DNA of 11,127 nt. Source: Deltaproteobacteria bacterium (GTDB taxonomy: Bacteria > Myxococcota > Myxococcia > Myxococcales > 40CM-4-68-19). The notes under the pieces are model-generated. The model saw nothing but the letters and a program-made list of their open reading frames with translations, did no database searches and was not told where the DNA came from. Below, one piece after another: positions 1 through 7,597 of this stretch (position 1 is the stretch's first letter; each line of letters opens with the position of its first letter). The translations under genes were made by a program, and so were the position numbers. Location of the stretch: positions 1 through 11,127 of the forward strand of contig VBKQ01000099.1 in assembly GCA_005879505.1 (NCBI GenBank), in the 5' to 3' direction.

Positions 1-369
1 TTCCACGCGAGCGATCCCGACCGGCTCCTGCGCCTCTTCGACGAGTACGAGAACGAGTGCCGGCGCCTGGTCGAGAGGAAGCTTCCGCTTCCCGCGTACG
101 ATTACTGCCTGAAGTGCTCGCATACCTTCAACCTGCTCGACGCGCGCGGCGCCATCAGCGTGACCGAGCGGCAAGGGTACATCCTGCGGGTCCGCCGGCT
201 CGCCCACGACTGCGCGAAGCTGTACCTGGCGACGCGCGCGCGGATGAAGTTCCCTTCGCTCGCCGATCGCGCCCTCGCCGAGAAGGAGCTGGCCCGCCAT
301 GCCGAGCTGCTCGCGGACCAGCCCGTGCGCGGCGGCCCCGCGGAGCGTCGCCGGGCGGAGCGTCGTTGA
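1..369 (+). CDS. glyQ: Glycyl-tRNA synthetase alpha subunit, C-terminal part (5' truncated by window edge)
   Basis: The frame is open from base 1 and reads 122 residues to a TGA. It contains the hallmark GlyQ C-terminal stretch PAYDYCLKCSHTFNLLDARG, followed by a helical segment with VTER and RVRRLAHDCAKLYL. GlyQ is the catalytic class II subunit that, with GlyS, charges tRNA-Gly with glycine in the cytoplasm (alpha2beta2 enzyme). The missing N-terminal part with the class II active-site motifs lies upstream of the window. The last 20 or so residues are Arg/Ala-rich and look like a poorly conserved tail. The stop codon is one base from the glyS ATG, so the two are certainly co-transcribed and probably translationally coupled. 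Identity is secure; only the start is unseen. Confidence 0.95.
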   Translation, partial: FHASDPDRLLRLFDEYENECRRLVERKLPLPAYDYCLKCSHTFNLLDARGAISVTERQGYILRVRRLAHDCAKLYLATRARMKFPSLADRALAEKELARHAELLADQPVRGGPAERRRAERR

Positions 370-370
370 C

Positions 371-2458
371 ATGGACCTGGTGTTCGAGATCGGCACCGAA
401 GAGCTTCCGGCGAGCTTCCAGAAACCGGCGCTGGAGTGGATGGCCGCGGAGATCAACAAGGCGCTCGACGACGCCCGTCTGAACGGCGAAGGCGAGGCCC
501 AGCGCGCGAACATCTCCACCTTCGCGACACCGCGCCGGCTGGCGCTGATCGTCACCGCCATCGCCCAGAGGGCGCCCGACATCCGCAAGAAGCTCTCCGG
601 TCCGCCGGCGAAGCAGGCGAAGCAGGACGGCAAGTGGACCAAGGCGGCGGAGGGGTTCGCCCGCAAGGCGGGTGTCCCGCTCGAGGCGCTGCAGATCGAG
701 GGCGACCGCGTCGTCGTCGAGCAGCATGTCCGAGGGCATGCCGCCCTGGAGGCGCTGCCGCCCATCCTCGAGCGGATCATCCGCGGCATCCCCTTCCGCA
801 AGTCGATGCGCTGGGATTCGCTGGAGACCGATGCTTTTGCCCGCCCGGTGCACTGGATCGCCGCCACCCTGGACGGCAAGCCGCTGGAGGTGAAATTCGC
901 AGACGTCTCCAGCGCGCCGAAGACGCGCGGCCACCGGTTCGCGGCGCCAGGCGAATTCCCTCTCCCCTCCGCCCCGGACTACGTCAAGGCGCTGCGCAAG
1001 GCGCACGTCCTCGCCGACTGGGCGGAGCGCAGCCTGCGGATCTCCGAGGAGGTGGCGCGCGCCGCCCGCGAGGCGGGAGGCGTTCCGCGCCCCGACCCCG
1101 AGCTCCTCGAGACCGTGACCGGGCTGGTCGAGGAGCCGTTCGGCGTCGCAGGATATTTCGAGAAGGAATTCCTCCAGCTACCGCAGGAGGTGCTCGTCTC
1201 CGAGATGCGCGGCCACCAGAAGTATTTCGCGGTGCAGAACGAGAAGGGCGAGCTCCTCCCGGCATTCGTGGCGATCTCGAACACCAAGGTGCGCGACCCC
1301 GCGGTGAGCCGCCGAGGCTACGAGCGCGTCCTGCGCGCGCGCCTTTCCGACGGCAAGTTCTTCTTCGACGAGGACCGCAAGGTCCCGCTCCGCTCGCGGT
1401 TGGAGAAGCTGGGCCGGCGCACCTTTCTGCAGGGGCTGGGCACCGAGCTCGAGCGGGTCCAGCGCCTGCGCGAGCTTTCCCTCTGGCTGCACGGAGCGAC
1501 GGGCCGCGGCGATCCCCGCCAGCTCGCGGAGGCGGCCGAGCTGTGCAAGGCGGACCTCACCACCGGCATGGTCGGCGAGTTCCCGGAGCTGCAGGGTGCC
1601 ATGGGCCGCGTCTACGCGCTGCACGAAGGAGTCGAGCCTGCCGTGGCCGACGCGATCTTCGAGCACTATCTGCCGCGCGGCGCGGAGGACCGGCTGCCTT
1701 CGGGAGACGTCGGGGCGCTCCTCGGCATCGCCGACCGGCTCGACCTCCTCGCCGGCCTGTTCGGGCTGGGAAAAGAGCCGACCGGCACCGCCGACCCGTT
1801 CGGCTTGCGGCGCGCCGCACTCGGGATCCTGCGCGTGACCCTCGCCCGCGGCTACCGTTTCGACATGGATGAAGCGCTGCGCGCGGCGCAGAAGCTGCAC
1901 GGGAAGGACGATCGGAACATCCGCGAGCGGGTGTGGCAGTTCCTGCTCGCGAGGCTCGAGGTGGTCCTCCGCGAGCGCGCGCAACCCGATTCCATCCAGG
2001 CGGTGCTGCATACCGGCGCCCGCGACCTGGTCGCGCTGGAAAAGCGCCTCACCGCCCTGCAGATGGTGCGGGAGAAGAGCCGCGCGCAGTTCGAGGCGAC
2101 CGCCTCGGCCTTCAAGCGGATCGGCAACATCCTGTTGCAAGCGCAGCAAAAGGGCATCGCTCCGGTCGGGTTCCAGGAGCGGCTCTGCAAGACGCCGTCG
2201 GAGAAGGCGCTCGCCGCCGCGCTCGAGCAGGGCCGCGCGCGCGTCTCGGCTGCCCTCGCGGAGAAGGAGGACTATCTCGCCGCGTACGCCGCGCTCGCCG
2301 AGTTGCGGCCGGTGGTCGACCGCCTCTTCGACGAGGTGATGGTCATGGATCCCGACGCCGCGCAGCGCGACAACCGGCTCGCGCTGCTGCGCGCATTGCA
2401 CGAGCTTTTTGCTCCTCTCGCCGACTTCTCCCGTCTGCAGGTCGAGAAATCGTCTTGA
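371..2458 (+). CDS. glyS: Glycyl-tRNA synthetase beta subunit
   Basis: The product is 695 residues, the normal size for GlyS (about 690). The start is the ATG at 371, because the family N-terminus (MDLVFEIGTEELP) begins exactly there; an in-frame ATG at 299 would add 24 unrelated residues from inside glyQ. Landmarks are TPRRLAL near residue 53, the HD-like region KADLTTGMVGEFPELQG near residue 393, HYLPR soon after, ADRLDLLAGLFGLG near 453 running into PTGTADPFGLRRAA, and a helical C-terminal region after about 560 corresponding to the DALR anticodon-binding domain. GlyS supplies tRNA binding to the GlyQ catalytic subunit. The last residues are followed by a 35-base gap and then a lipoprotein gene, with no convincing terminator between, so read-through into the lipoproteins is plausible. 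Confidence 0.97.
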   Translation: MDLVFEIGTEELPASFQKPALEWMAAEINKALDDARLNGEGEAQRANISTFATPRRLALIVTAIAQRAPDIRKKLSGPPAKQAKQDGKWTKAAEGFARKAGVPLEALQIEGDRVVVEQHVRGHAALEALPPILERIIRGIPFRKSMRWDSLETDAFARPVHWIAATLDGKPLEVKFADVSSAPKTRGHRFAAPGEFPLPSAPDYVKALRKAHVLADWAERSLRISEEVARAAREAGGVPRPDPELLETVTGLVEEPFGVAGYFEKEFLQLPQEVLVSEMRGHQKYFAVQNEKGELLPAFVAISNTKVRDPAVSRRGYERVLRARLSDGKFFFDEDRKVPLRSRLEKLGRRTFLQGLGTELERVQRLRELSLWLHGATGRGDPRQLAEAAELCKADLTTGMVGEFPELQGAMGRVYALHEGVEPAVADAIFEHYLPRGAEDRLPSGDVGALLGIADRLDLLAGLFGLGKEPTGTADPFGLRRAALGILRVTLARGYRFDMDEALRAAQKLHGKDDRNIRERVWQFLLARLEVVLRERAQPDSIQAVLHTGARDLVALEKRLTALQMVREKSRAQFEATASAFKRIGNILLQAQQKGIAPVGFQERLCKTPSEKALAAALEQGRARVSAALAEKEDYLAAYAALAELRPVVDRLFDEVMVMDPDAAQRDNRLALLRALHELFAPLADFSRLQVEKSS

Positions 2459-2478
2459 CCCCGCGGGCGAGCGGACCT

Positions 2479-2485
2479 AGGAAGG
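2479..2485 (+). promoter_or_regulatory. Ribosome binding site of the first lipoprotein gene
   Basis: AGGAAGG lies 8 bases before the ATG at 2494. It is the clearest Shine-Dalgarno sequence in the window and fixes the start of the lipoprotein gene, whose open frame otherwise extends back into glyS. Confidence 0.7.
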
Positions 2486-2493
2486 CCGCTCGC

Positions 2494-3900
2494 ATGAAGA
2501 AGAGCGCGATCGTCGCGGCGGCGCTGCTGCTGGGCTGCAACACCAACCCGCCCGAGCTGCTGCCTCCGCCGTTCGGTCCGAACGGACCGCAGCCCACGCG
2601 GCTCTTCTTTCCCACGGGAATGGCGAAAGCCGGCGGGGGAGTGCTGCTGGTCGCGAACGGCAACTTCAACCGTGCCTTCGAGGGCGGCACCGTCGTCAGC
2701 GTCAGGCGCGAGGCCTTGGACGGCTTGCTCTCCTCGAACCTGGACTGCGACGTCGTCAACCCGGATCCCGCCTGCACCGCGCCGATCCAGCCGGCGCAGT
2801 TCTTCGCCGACGCCGTCATGATCGGCAACTACGCGGGGCCACTGGTCCTCAACACCGACAAGACGGCCGCATACACCGGGTCTCGAGACAGCGGGAAGAT
2901 CAACGCCGTGCGCGTCGGCCCCGGCGGGTCCCTCGGTTGCCCGGCCAACGCGGGCGACGACGCGCGCAAGGATTGCCGCGCCGGCATCATCGATCTCCGG
3001 TCGGCGGGCGTCGACGGGCCTTACGCCATCGCCGCCGGCAACAGCGTGCTGCCTGGAAAGGCCGCGCAGAGCGTCCTCTTCGTCTCGTCGATCATTCCCC
3101 ACATCGACGCCATCAGCGGCGGAGTCATCATCAGCAGCACGGCGGTCGCCGCGCTGAGCATGCAGGATCCTTCGCAGCTGCTCTTCACGATGCAGGCGGG
3201 GTCATTTTTCATCGACGGCGGGTACGGAGTCGGCCCCATGGTCTTCGACGGGATGCGCCGGCAGCTCTACCTGAGCGGGTGCTACCAGAGATCGACGGCC
3301 TTCGGCGCGGGCGAGCCGGGCACCGGACTCTGCATCGGCGTCGTGAGCAACTTTCTCCGCATCCTCAATGTCGACGCCGGAAGCGCGGCGGCGCTGTACC
3401 TCCTCGACCTGCGCGCCGACGTGCTCAGCACGTACACGACCCAGCTTCTGCTCGACGTTCCCGACCCGCCCGCCACCCTCTCCGCACCGCCGGCGACGCT
3501 CTGGGCCACGATGCGCAATCCCGATTCCCTGGTGGTGATCGAGCTTCCCGCGCAACCTTCCATCGCACCCCGCGTCCGCGAGATCGTTCCACTGCCCGTC
3601 TCGCCGTCCGACATGGTCCGCATCGATCGCGGCACCGCCCCGCCGCTGCTCGCCATCGTGGCGGAACGGCTCGGCGCAGTCTCCATCTTCGATACCGGGA
3701 CGGACGAAGTGGTGGCGCAGGTGGGCCGGCTGGGCGATTCGCCCTTCAACATCCAGCAGATCGACTGCCCCGCCTCGAAGCCTGCCTCCGCATGCCTCGC
3801 CGTGAGCGTGTTCGGGAACTGCCGGCTCGCCCTCATCGAGGTGCCCAAGGACGCTCCCTCGAAGACGGCCCTTCGCGCCCTCGCCGGGAGCTGCCCTTGA
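2494..3900 (+). CDS. Secreted lipoprotein with beta-propeller-like repeats, cysteine-paired
   Basis: The product is 468 residues. The N-terminus MKKSAIVAAALLLGC is a type II signal peptide with lipobox LLGC, so Cys15 should be lipidated and the protein anchored to a membrane. The open frame continues upstream inside glyS, but the signal peptide and the AGGAAGG site fix this ATG. Segments such as FPTGMAKAGGGVLLVAN near the N-terminus and AVSIFDTGTDEVVAQVG near the C-terminus resemble YVTN/YncE-type beta-propeller blades. Besides Cys15 there are ten cysteines forming five local pairs (CX8C, CX11C, CX16C, CX8C and CX23C, the last ending two residues from the C-terminus), as expected of a disulfide-bonded exported protein. 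No catalytic motif is visible. Its stop overlaps the ATG of the next lipoprotein by one base, so the two are translationally coupled and probably work together. Function unknown. Confidence 0.85.
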   Translation: MKKSAIVAAALLLGCNTNPPELLPPPFGPNGPQPTRLFFPTGMAKAGGGVLLVANGNFNRAFEGGTVVSVRREALDGLLSSNLDCDVVNPDPACTAPIQPAQFFADAVMIGNYAGPLVLNTDKTAAYTGSRDSGKINAVRVGPGGSLGCPANAGDDARKDCRAGIIDLRSAGVDGPYAIAAGNSVLPGKAAQSVLFVSSIIPHIDAISGGVIISSTAVAALSMQDPSQLLFTMQAGSFFIDGGYGVGPMVFDGMRRQLYLSGCYQRSTAFGAGEPGTGLCIGVVSNFLRILNVDAGSAAALYLLDLRADVLSTYTTQLLLDVPDPPATLSAPPATLWATMRNPDSLVVIELPAQPSIAPRVREIVPLPVSPSDMVRIDRGTAPPLLAIVAERLGAVSIFDTGTDEVVAQVGRLGDSPFNIQQIDCPASKPASACLAVSVFGNCRLALIEVPKDAPSKTALRALAGSCP

Positions 3901-6242
3901 TGAATCGAGCGCTGCTGCTCCTGCCGCTTCTCGCCATCGCCTGCTCGACGAACGCGTCGACGGTGGGCGTAGGCCAGCTCAATGCTCCGACCGGCCTCGC
4001 CGCCACCGGAGCGGGTGATCGCGACGTGATGTTCATCGCCAACACCGGACGCGACGGGCTGCGCGCCCTGCAACTCTGCAACGGCCCGCTGCTGCTCGAC
4101 GGCGGCATCGATCCGGCGGATACCTGTCCAACCAACCAGGACCGCCAGTTCGTGCCCGCTCCGATCCGGGTATTCCCCACGACCCTCGAGACGGGTGAGC
4201 GGCCGATGCGGATCGCCGGCGTGCGGCTCAGCCGCGCCGACGGAAGCTCCGCGGGCGTGGCGCTGGTGACCGGGGCCGATTCCAGCCTGGGGATCGTCGA
4301 CGCGCGCACCTTGATCGAGACGCAGTCGACAGGCGGCGCGCCGCGCCCCGTCCTGCACCTCGACCTCGCAGGCCCGGCACCGGACGGGGGGACGCTCGAA
4401 AGCCAGCTCGTGGACGTCGTCGCCGCCAATCCCGTCGATCCCGAGCTCGACATCGAGGTGAGCGCGCCCCCAGCGCGCACCGTGACCGCTTTCGTCGCCA
4501 CCCGCTCGGAGCTGGTGGTGCTCGACGTCGGCCTGGACGCCGGGGGCTTTGCGCAGGTTCCCTCGATCCGCGCACGTTGCACGCTCGACCCCGTGGTCCC
4601 GACGAAGCTCGCGGTGGTTCCCGGCGACGATGCGCAGGTGTTCGTGGCCGACGGGGCCGGCGACGGCGTGGTCTCGATCCAGACCGCCAGCGTTGCGGGG
4701 GGACCCTGCACGGTCGACCGATTCACCGCCGGCGGGCGCCAGGTGCGGTCCGTCGCCCTGAGCCCGCGCTGGTACGACCAGGACGCGAGCGGCCAGACGC
4801 GGACGCGGCCCGCGGGCGAGCTGCTGATGATGGTCGTCGAGCCGCTCGCGACGGCGCAGCCAGGCCGGGAGCTCGATACCGGAGGGGTGCTCTTCGCCGG
4901 GACGGGGCGTGGACTGGTGCTGAGGGGGATCGTTCCCATTCCTCCGTTCGACCCGACGAAGGATGTCGCGGAGCCGATGCAGCCGATCTCGCTTCCGGCC
5001 AAGGGGCTGACACGCGAAGGAACGTTCCTGCGCGCGATCAAGCCGCGGCCGGGGCCGCTCCCGCCGGATGTCGTCAACATCTGCACGGCTCCCCCCTGCA
5101 CCCGCCTCTACGTCGGACAACCGACCACTTCGACCCCATCGTCCGTCCAGCTCTTCGGGCTGCTCGCAGTGGTCAGCGCCACCGACGGCATCACCTACTT
5201 CATCGACGTCCCGAATCGCCGATTGGTGAACTACAACCGGTACACGCTCGCGAACGACGCCGGCCTCACGCCGACTCTCGACTCAGTCCCGTTCTACAGC
5301 CCGGTGGTCACGAGCCCACCGGTTCTCACCGTCGACACCAGCACGTTCGAGCCGGGCGTGACGCACCGCGGATCCTGGCGCGTCGTCTGGCATTCGCGCA
5401 TCCCCGGGCTGGAGCGGCGCGCCGGCGCGGTGACTCGCGCCGGGGCCGACATCCTGCGGTTCACCACGACGCCGGCGGACCTTGCAACCTGGCGCGACGA
5501 CCCCGCGATCGCGCTCGGCGCGGGCGACGTGGTGTCGTTCGCGGCGGTCTCGCTGGCCGCCGATACCTCGCAGCCCTGCCAGGACATGGTGAGCTCCGAG
5601 GCGCAGAACCCCCTGCGCTTCGAGCTGACGATCGCCGACGTGCAGCCGGACCATCTCGATCTGCAGATCTCGAGCATCGTGTACAGGCCCGCGGGGTCAG
5701 CGGTCTTCCATCCGGAGGCGTGCAGCGGAGGTTTCGGAGCGGTCGCAGAGGTGCGCACGGCAGGGACCCAGCCATGGCTGGTCCTGGAAGGAAAAACCGG
5801 AGACCCGGAGGCGGCGCGGCTCACCGTCAACGGCCGTGTCGCGGAGGGGGGCAAATTTCTCGTGCACCAGCAACGGTTCGATTATCCGCGCTCGACCTAC
5901 GATCCCGGCGACCCGACCACCGTCCCGCCGAAGCTGCCGCAGGCGGCGAGTGCGAACAACGTCGCGTTCTCGTTCCAGCTCTCCGGGCCCATCCCGGTCA
6001 CCCCAGGTTCGGCCTTCGGCTCAACGTCTGCGCCCGGATGGAACATAGGCAGCGGATACCTGCCGGTCGCCTACGCCGACAGCACCGCGGCGGCTGGCCT
6101 GGCAACGGTGGTCTATCCCTACAGCTCCCGGCGGTTGCCAAGCCTGGTGTTCACTTCGCTGACGGGAAGCAACGAAGTACTGCAGGCCGATCCTGCGCTC
6201 GTGCTCTCAACGACGGCGACGGGCGTCGTGGGTTATCACTAG
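3900..6242 (+). CDS. Large secreted lipoprotein, N-terminal beta-propeller-like region, partner of the preceding lipoprotein
   Basis: The product is 780 residues and starts at an ATG sharing its A with the upstream stop (TGATGA). MNRALLLLPLLAIAC is a lipoprotein signal peptide with lipobox AIAC and Cys15 as the lipidated residue. Propeller-like blades are seen at about 25-55 (PTGLAATGAGDRDVMFIANT), 119-134 (VTGADSSLGIVDA), 197-212 (AFVATRSELVVLDVG), 245-260 (VFVADGAGDGVVSI) and 418-443. From about residue 470 to the end the sequence is Gly/Thr/Pro-rich and beta-prone and matches no domain I recognise. Eight cysteines remain after Cys15, an even number, including CX15C and CX4C pairs. I see no peptidase, hydrolase or cell-wall-binding motif. 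The tight coupling to the previous gene suggests two parts of one envelope complex; role unknown. Confidence 0.83.
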   Translation: MNRALLLLPLLAIACSTNASTVGVGQLNAPTGLAATGAGDRDVMFIANTGRDGLRALQLCNGPLLLDGGIDPADTCPTNQDRQFVPAPIRVFPTTLETGERPMRIAGVRLSRADGSSAGVALVTGADSSLGIVDARTLIETQSTGGAPRPVLHLDLAGPAPDGGTLESQLVDVVAANPVDPELDIEVSAPPARTVTAFVATRSELVVLDVGLDAGGFAQVPSIRARCTLDPVVPTKLAVVPGDDAQVFVADGAGDGVVSIQTASVAGGPCTVDRFTAGGRQVRSVALSPRWYDQDASGQTRTRPAGELLMMVVEPLATAQPGRELDTGGVLFAGTGRGLVLRGIVPIPPFDPTKDVAEPMQPISLPAKGLTREGTFLRAIKPRPGPLPPDVVNICTAPPCTRLYVGQPTTSTPSSVQLFGLLAVVSATDGITYFIDVPNRRLVNYNRYTLANDAGLTPTLDSVPFYSPVVTSPPVLTVDTSTFEPGVTHRGSWRVVWHSRIPGLERRAGAVTRAGADILRFTTTPADLATWRDDPAIALGAGDVVSFAAVSLAADTSQPCQDMVSSEAQNPLRFELTIADVQPDHLDLQISSIVYRPAGSAVFHPEACSGGFGAVAEVRTAGTQPWLVLEGKTGDPEAARLTVNGRVAEGGKFLVHQQRFDYPRSTYDPGDPTTVPPKLPQAASANNVAFSFQLSGPIPVTPGSAFGSTSAPGWNIGSGYLPVAYADSTAAAGLATVVYPYSSRRLPSLVFTSLTGSNEVLQADPALVLSTTATGVVGYH

Positions 6243-6343
6243 CCGCGGCGGCCAAAGGCGGCTTGGCGACTATTGCCTTCAGGCTGTACAGACATGAGAG
6301 GTCTGTTCCCGAGCTGGCGGGTCCGCTACACTGAATCCCGACC
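6243..6343 (+). other. Intergenic region between the lipoprotein pair and the Tad locus, with a short inverted repeat
   Basis: This 101-base gap is the probable border between two transcription units. An inverted repeat ACAGAC (6288-6293), 7-base spacer, GTCTGT (6301-6306) could be an operator or a weak hairpin. A second, imperfect stem AGCCGC (6241-6246)/GCGGCT (6258-6263) abuts the lipoprotein stop codon but has no following T-run. TACACT at 6327-6332 resembles a -10 element, but no matching -35 box is apparent. There is also no Shine-Dalgarno sequence in front of the ATG at 6344. A promoter here is expected from context, not demonstrated. Confidence 0.35.
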
Positions 6344-7042
6344 ATGACCGATGAACGCGCCAGGACGCCCCGTACCCTGCTGATCGCCGACCATCTCTGG
6401 GAGACGTTTTCCAGCATGGCGGCCGAGATGGGAGGCGACCGCGAGGCGCTGATCAACCAGGCGCTGTACACCTTCGCGCGGTTGAACGGATTCCTCCTGC
6501 CGGCCGATCTGCAGAAGCTCGTCCCCAGATCCGCCCTCACCGATTCGGGGCGCCTGCGCATGGCGCCTCCCCCGGAAGAGCGGCCGCGCCGGGTTGCCAT
6601 TCCAACCGCGCCGGGCCATGCCGATCCGTCGAACGAGACCACGGACGACTCGGGGGCGACGAGCTTGGATCTGCCGGGCGTCGCAGGACCCCCGCGGCCG
6701 CGCACCTCCATCCTGAGCGGGCGCGCCCAGGAGGCGGTTCAGGCCGCTGCGGCCGGCCGCACCATCGTGCTGCTCGCCGGTGACGGAGAGGAGATCGGGC
6801 GTGTGCAGAAGGACCGGTTCCTGATCGGGCGGGGCAAGCACTGCGACCTGGTCATCAACTCGGGAAAGGTGAGCCGCGAGCACGCCGCCATCGTCCGTGA
6901 GGGAGATGCCTGGTTCATCGAGGACCTCGGCTCCTCGAACGGGACCTGGTTCGAGAAGCGGCGGCTGACCCGGCGGCAGATCCAGGACGGCGACGAGTAC
7001 TACGTGTGCGCAGAGAAGCTGACCTGCGCGTTCAGGGATTGA
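6344..7042 (+). CDS. FHA-domain protein with ribbon-helix-helix-like N-terminus
   Basis: The product is 232 residues with three parts. Residues 10-50 have the strand-helix-helix pattern of a ribbon-helix-helix fold (RTLLIADHLW, then ETFSSMAAEMG, then REALINQALYTFARLNG), which in other proteins binds DNA as a dimer. Residues 54-130 are a Pro/Arg-rich, probably disordered linker. Residues 135-232 are a forkhead-associated domain with the signature residues in place: GRG at 162-164, SREH at 177-180 and SSNGT around Asn199-Gly200. FHA domains bind phosphothreonine peptides, usually made by Ser/Thr kinases. There is no signal peptide or membrane segment, so it is cytoplasmic. It sits 17 bases before the prepilin peptidase gene, so a regulatory or assembly role in the Tad pilus locus is the natural inference. 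The FHA call is firm; the DNA-binding call is from pattern only. Confidence 0.88.
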   Translation: MTDERARTPRTLLIADHLWETFSSMAAEMGGDREALINQALYTFARLNGFLLPADLQKLVPRSALTDSGRLRMAPPPEERPRRVAIPTAPGHADPSNETTDDSGATSLDLPGVAGPPRPRTSILSGRAQEAVQAAAAGRTIVLLAGDGEEIGRVQKDRFLIGRGKHCDLVINSGKVSREHAAIVREGDAWFIEDLGSSNGTWFEKRRLTRRQIQDGDEYYVCAEKLTCAFRD

Positions 7043-7059
7043 GCTCCAGGGTCAACCGC

Positions 7060-7554
7060 GTGAGTCGATTGCGCGATCTCGCCGACGCTCCCCTCCCGGC
7101 ACAGATCGCGCTCGCTACGCTCTGCGCCGCGCTCGCGATCAGCGCCGTCACTGACCTGCGGCAGCGCCGCGTCCCCAATGCGGTCACCTACCCGGCCCTG
7201 CTGGTGATCGCTATCTGCCTGCTCTGGCTGGGCGGGCGAACGCTGCTCCTGGAATCCGCGTTAGGCGCCCTCGTCTGCGCCGCTCCCCTCGCGCTCGCGA
7301 TGTGGCGCGGCTGGATGGGCGCGGGGGACGTGAAGCTGATGGCGATCGCCGGCCTGGTTTCGGGCGCCGCCGCCGGATGGCCGTTCTCGCTCGCGGTGCT
7401 GCTCGACGTGGCCGTCGCGGGCGGCGTCCTCGCTTTGTCTTGGATTCTGGCGGCCAAGGCCGTCGGTCATCCGCGCCCGAGGTCGGTTCCCTACGGCGTC
7501 GCCATCGCCGCGGGCACCGCCTGGGCATTCCTCATGGGGGCCCCGCTCTTCTGA
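7060..7554 (+). CDS. Type IV prepilin peptidase, TadV/CpaA type
   Basis: The product is 164 residues from a GTG start at 7060, chosen because AGGG lies 8 bases upstream; a TTG at 7069 is a weaker alternative, and an ATG at 7006 would overlap the FHA gene and add unrelated residues. It is a small integral inner-membrane aspartyl protease. The two catalytic aspartates are visible: Asp32 in TDLRQRRVPN and Asp90 in the GxGD motif (GAGDVKLM, 87-90 for GAGD). Hydrophobic segments at roughly 14-30, 44-58, 61-80, 95-125 and 146-162 are the membrane helices. The N-terminal methylase domain of PilD-type enzymes is absent, as usual for TadV/CpaA. It cleaves the leader from Flp-type prepilins and pseudopilins before assembly. 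No prepilin substrate gene is seen in the window. The secretin gene follows after 43 bases. Confidence 0.9.
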   Translation: MSRLRDLADAPLPAQIALATLCAALAISAVTDLRQRRVPNAVTYPALLVIAICLLWLGGRTLLLESALGALVCAAPLALAMWRGWMGAGDVKLMAIAGLVSGAAAGWPFSLAVLLDVAVAGGVLALSWILAAKAVGHPRPRSVPYGVAIAAGTAWAFLMGAPLF

Positions 7555-7597
7555 CCGATGGTCGCCACTCGCCGGTTCTGCCACGCTATCCGGCGAG

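Noticed and set aside
299..370. Upstream in-frame ATG for glyS
   Set aside because: It would add 24 residues lying inside glyQ, whereas the GlyS family N-terminus starts exactly at 371.
1178..2401. Open frame of 407 codons on the - strand opposite glyS
   Set aside because: It is a shadow of glyS with a low-complexity charged product and no plausible start signals.
3282..5120. Long open frame of 612 codons on the - strand across the lipoprotein genes
   Set aside because: It is the complement of two well-supported genes, and its Arg/Gly/Ala-rich product has no recognisable domain. Long antisense frames are expected in high-GC DNA.
7006..7059. ATG start at 7006 for the prepilin peptidase
   Set aside because: It lies inside the FHA gene and adds a non-hydrophobic stretch; the GTG at 7060 has AGGG at a good distance.
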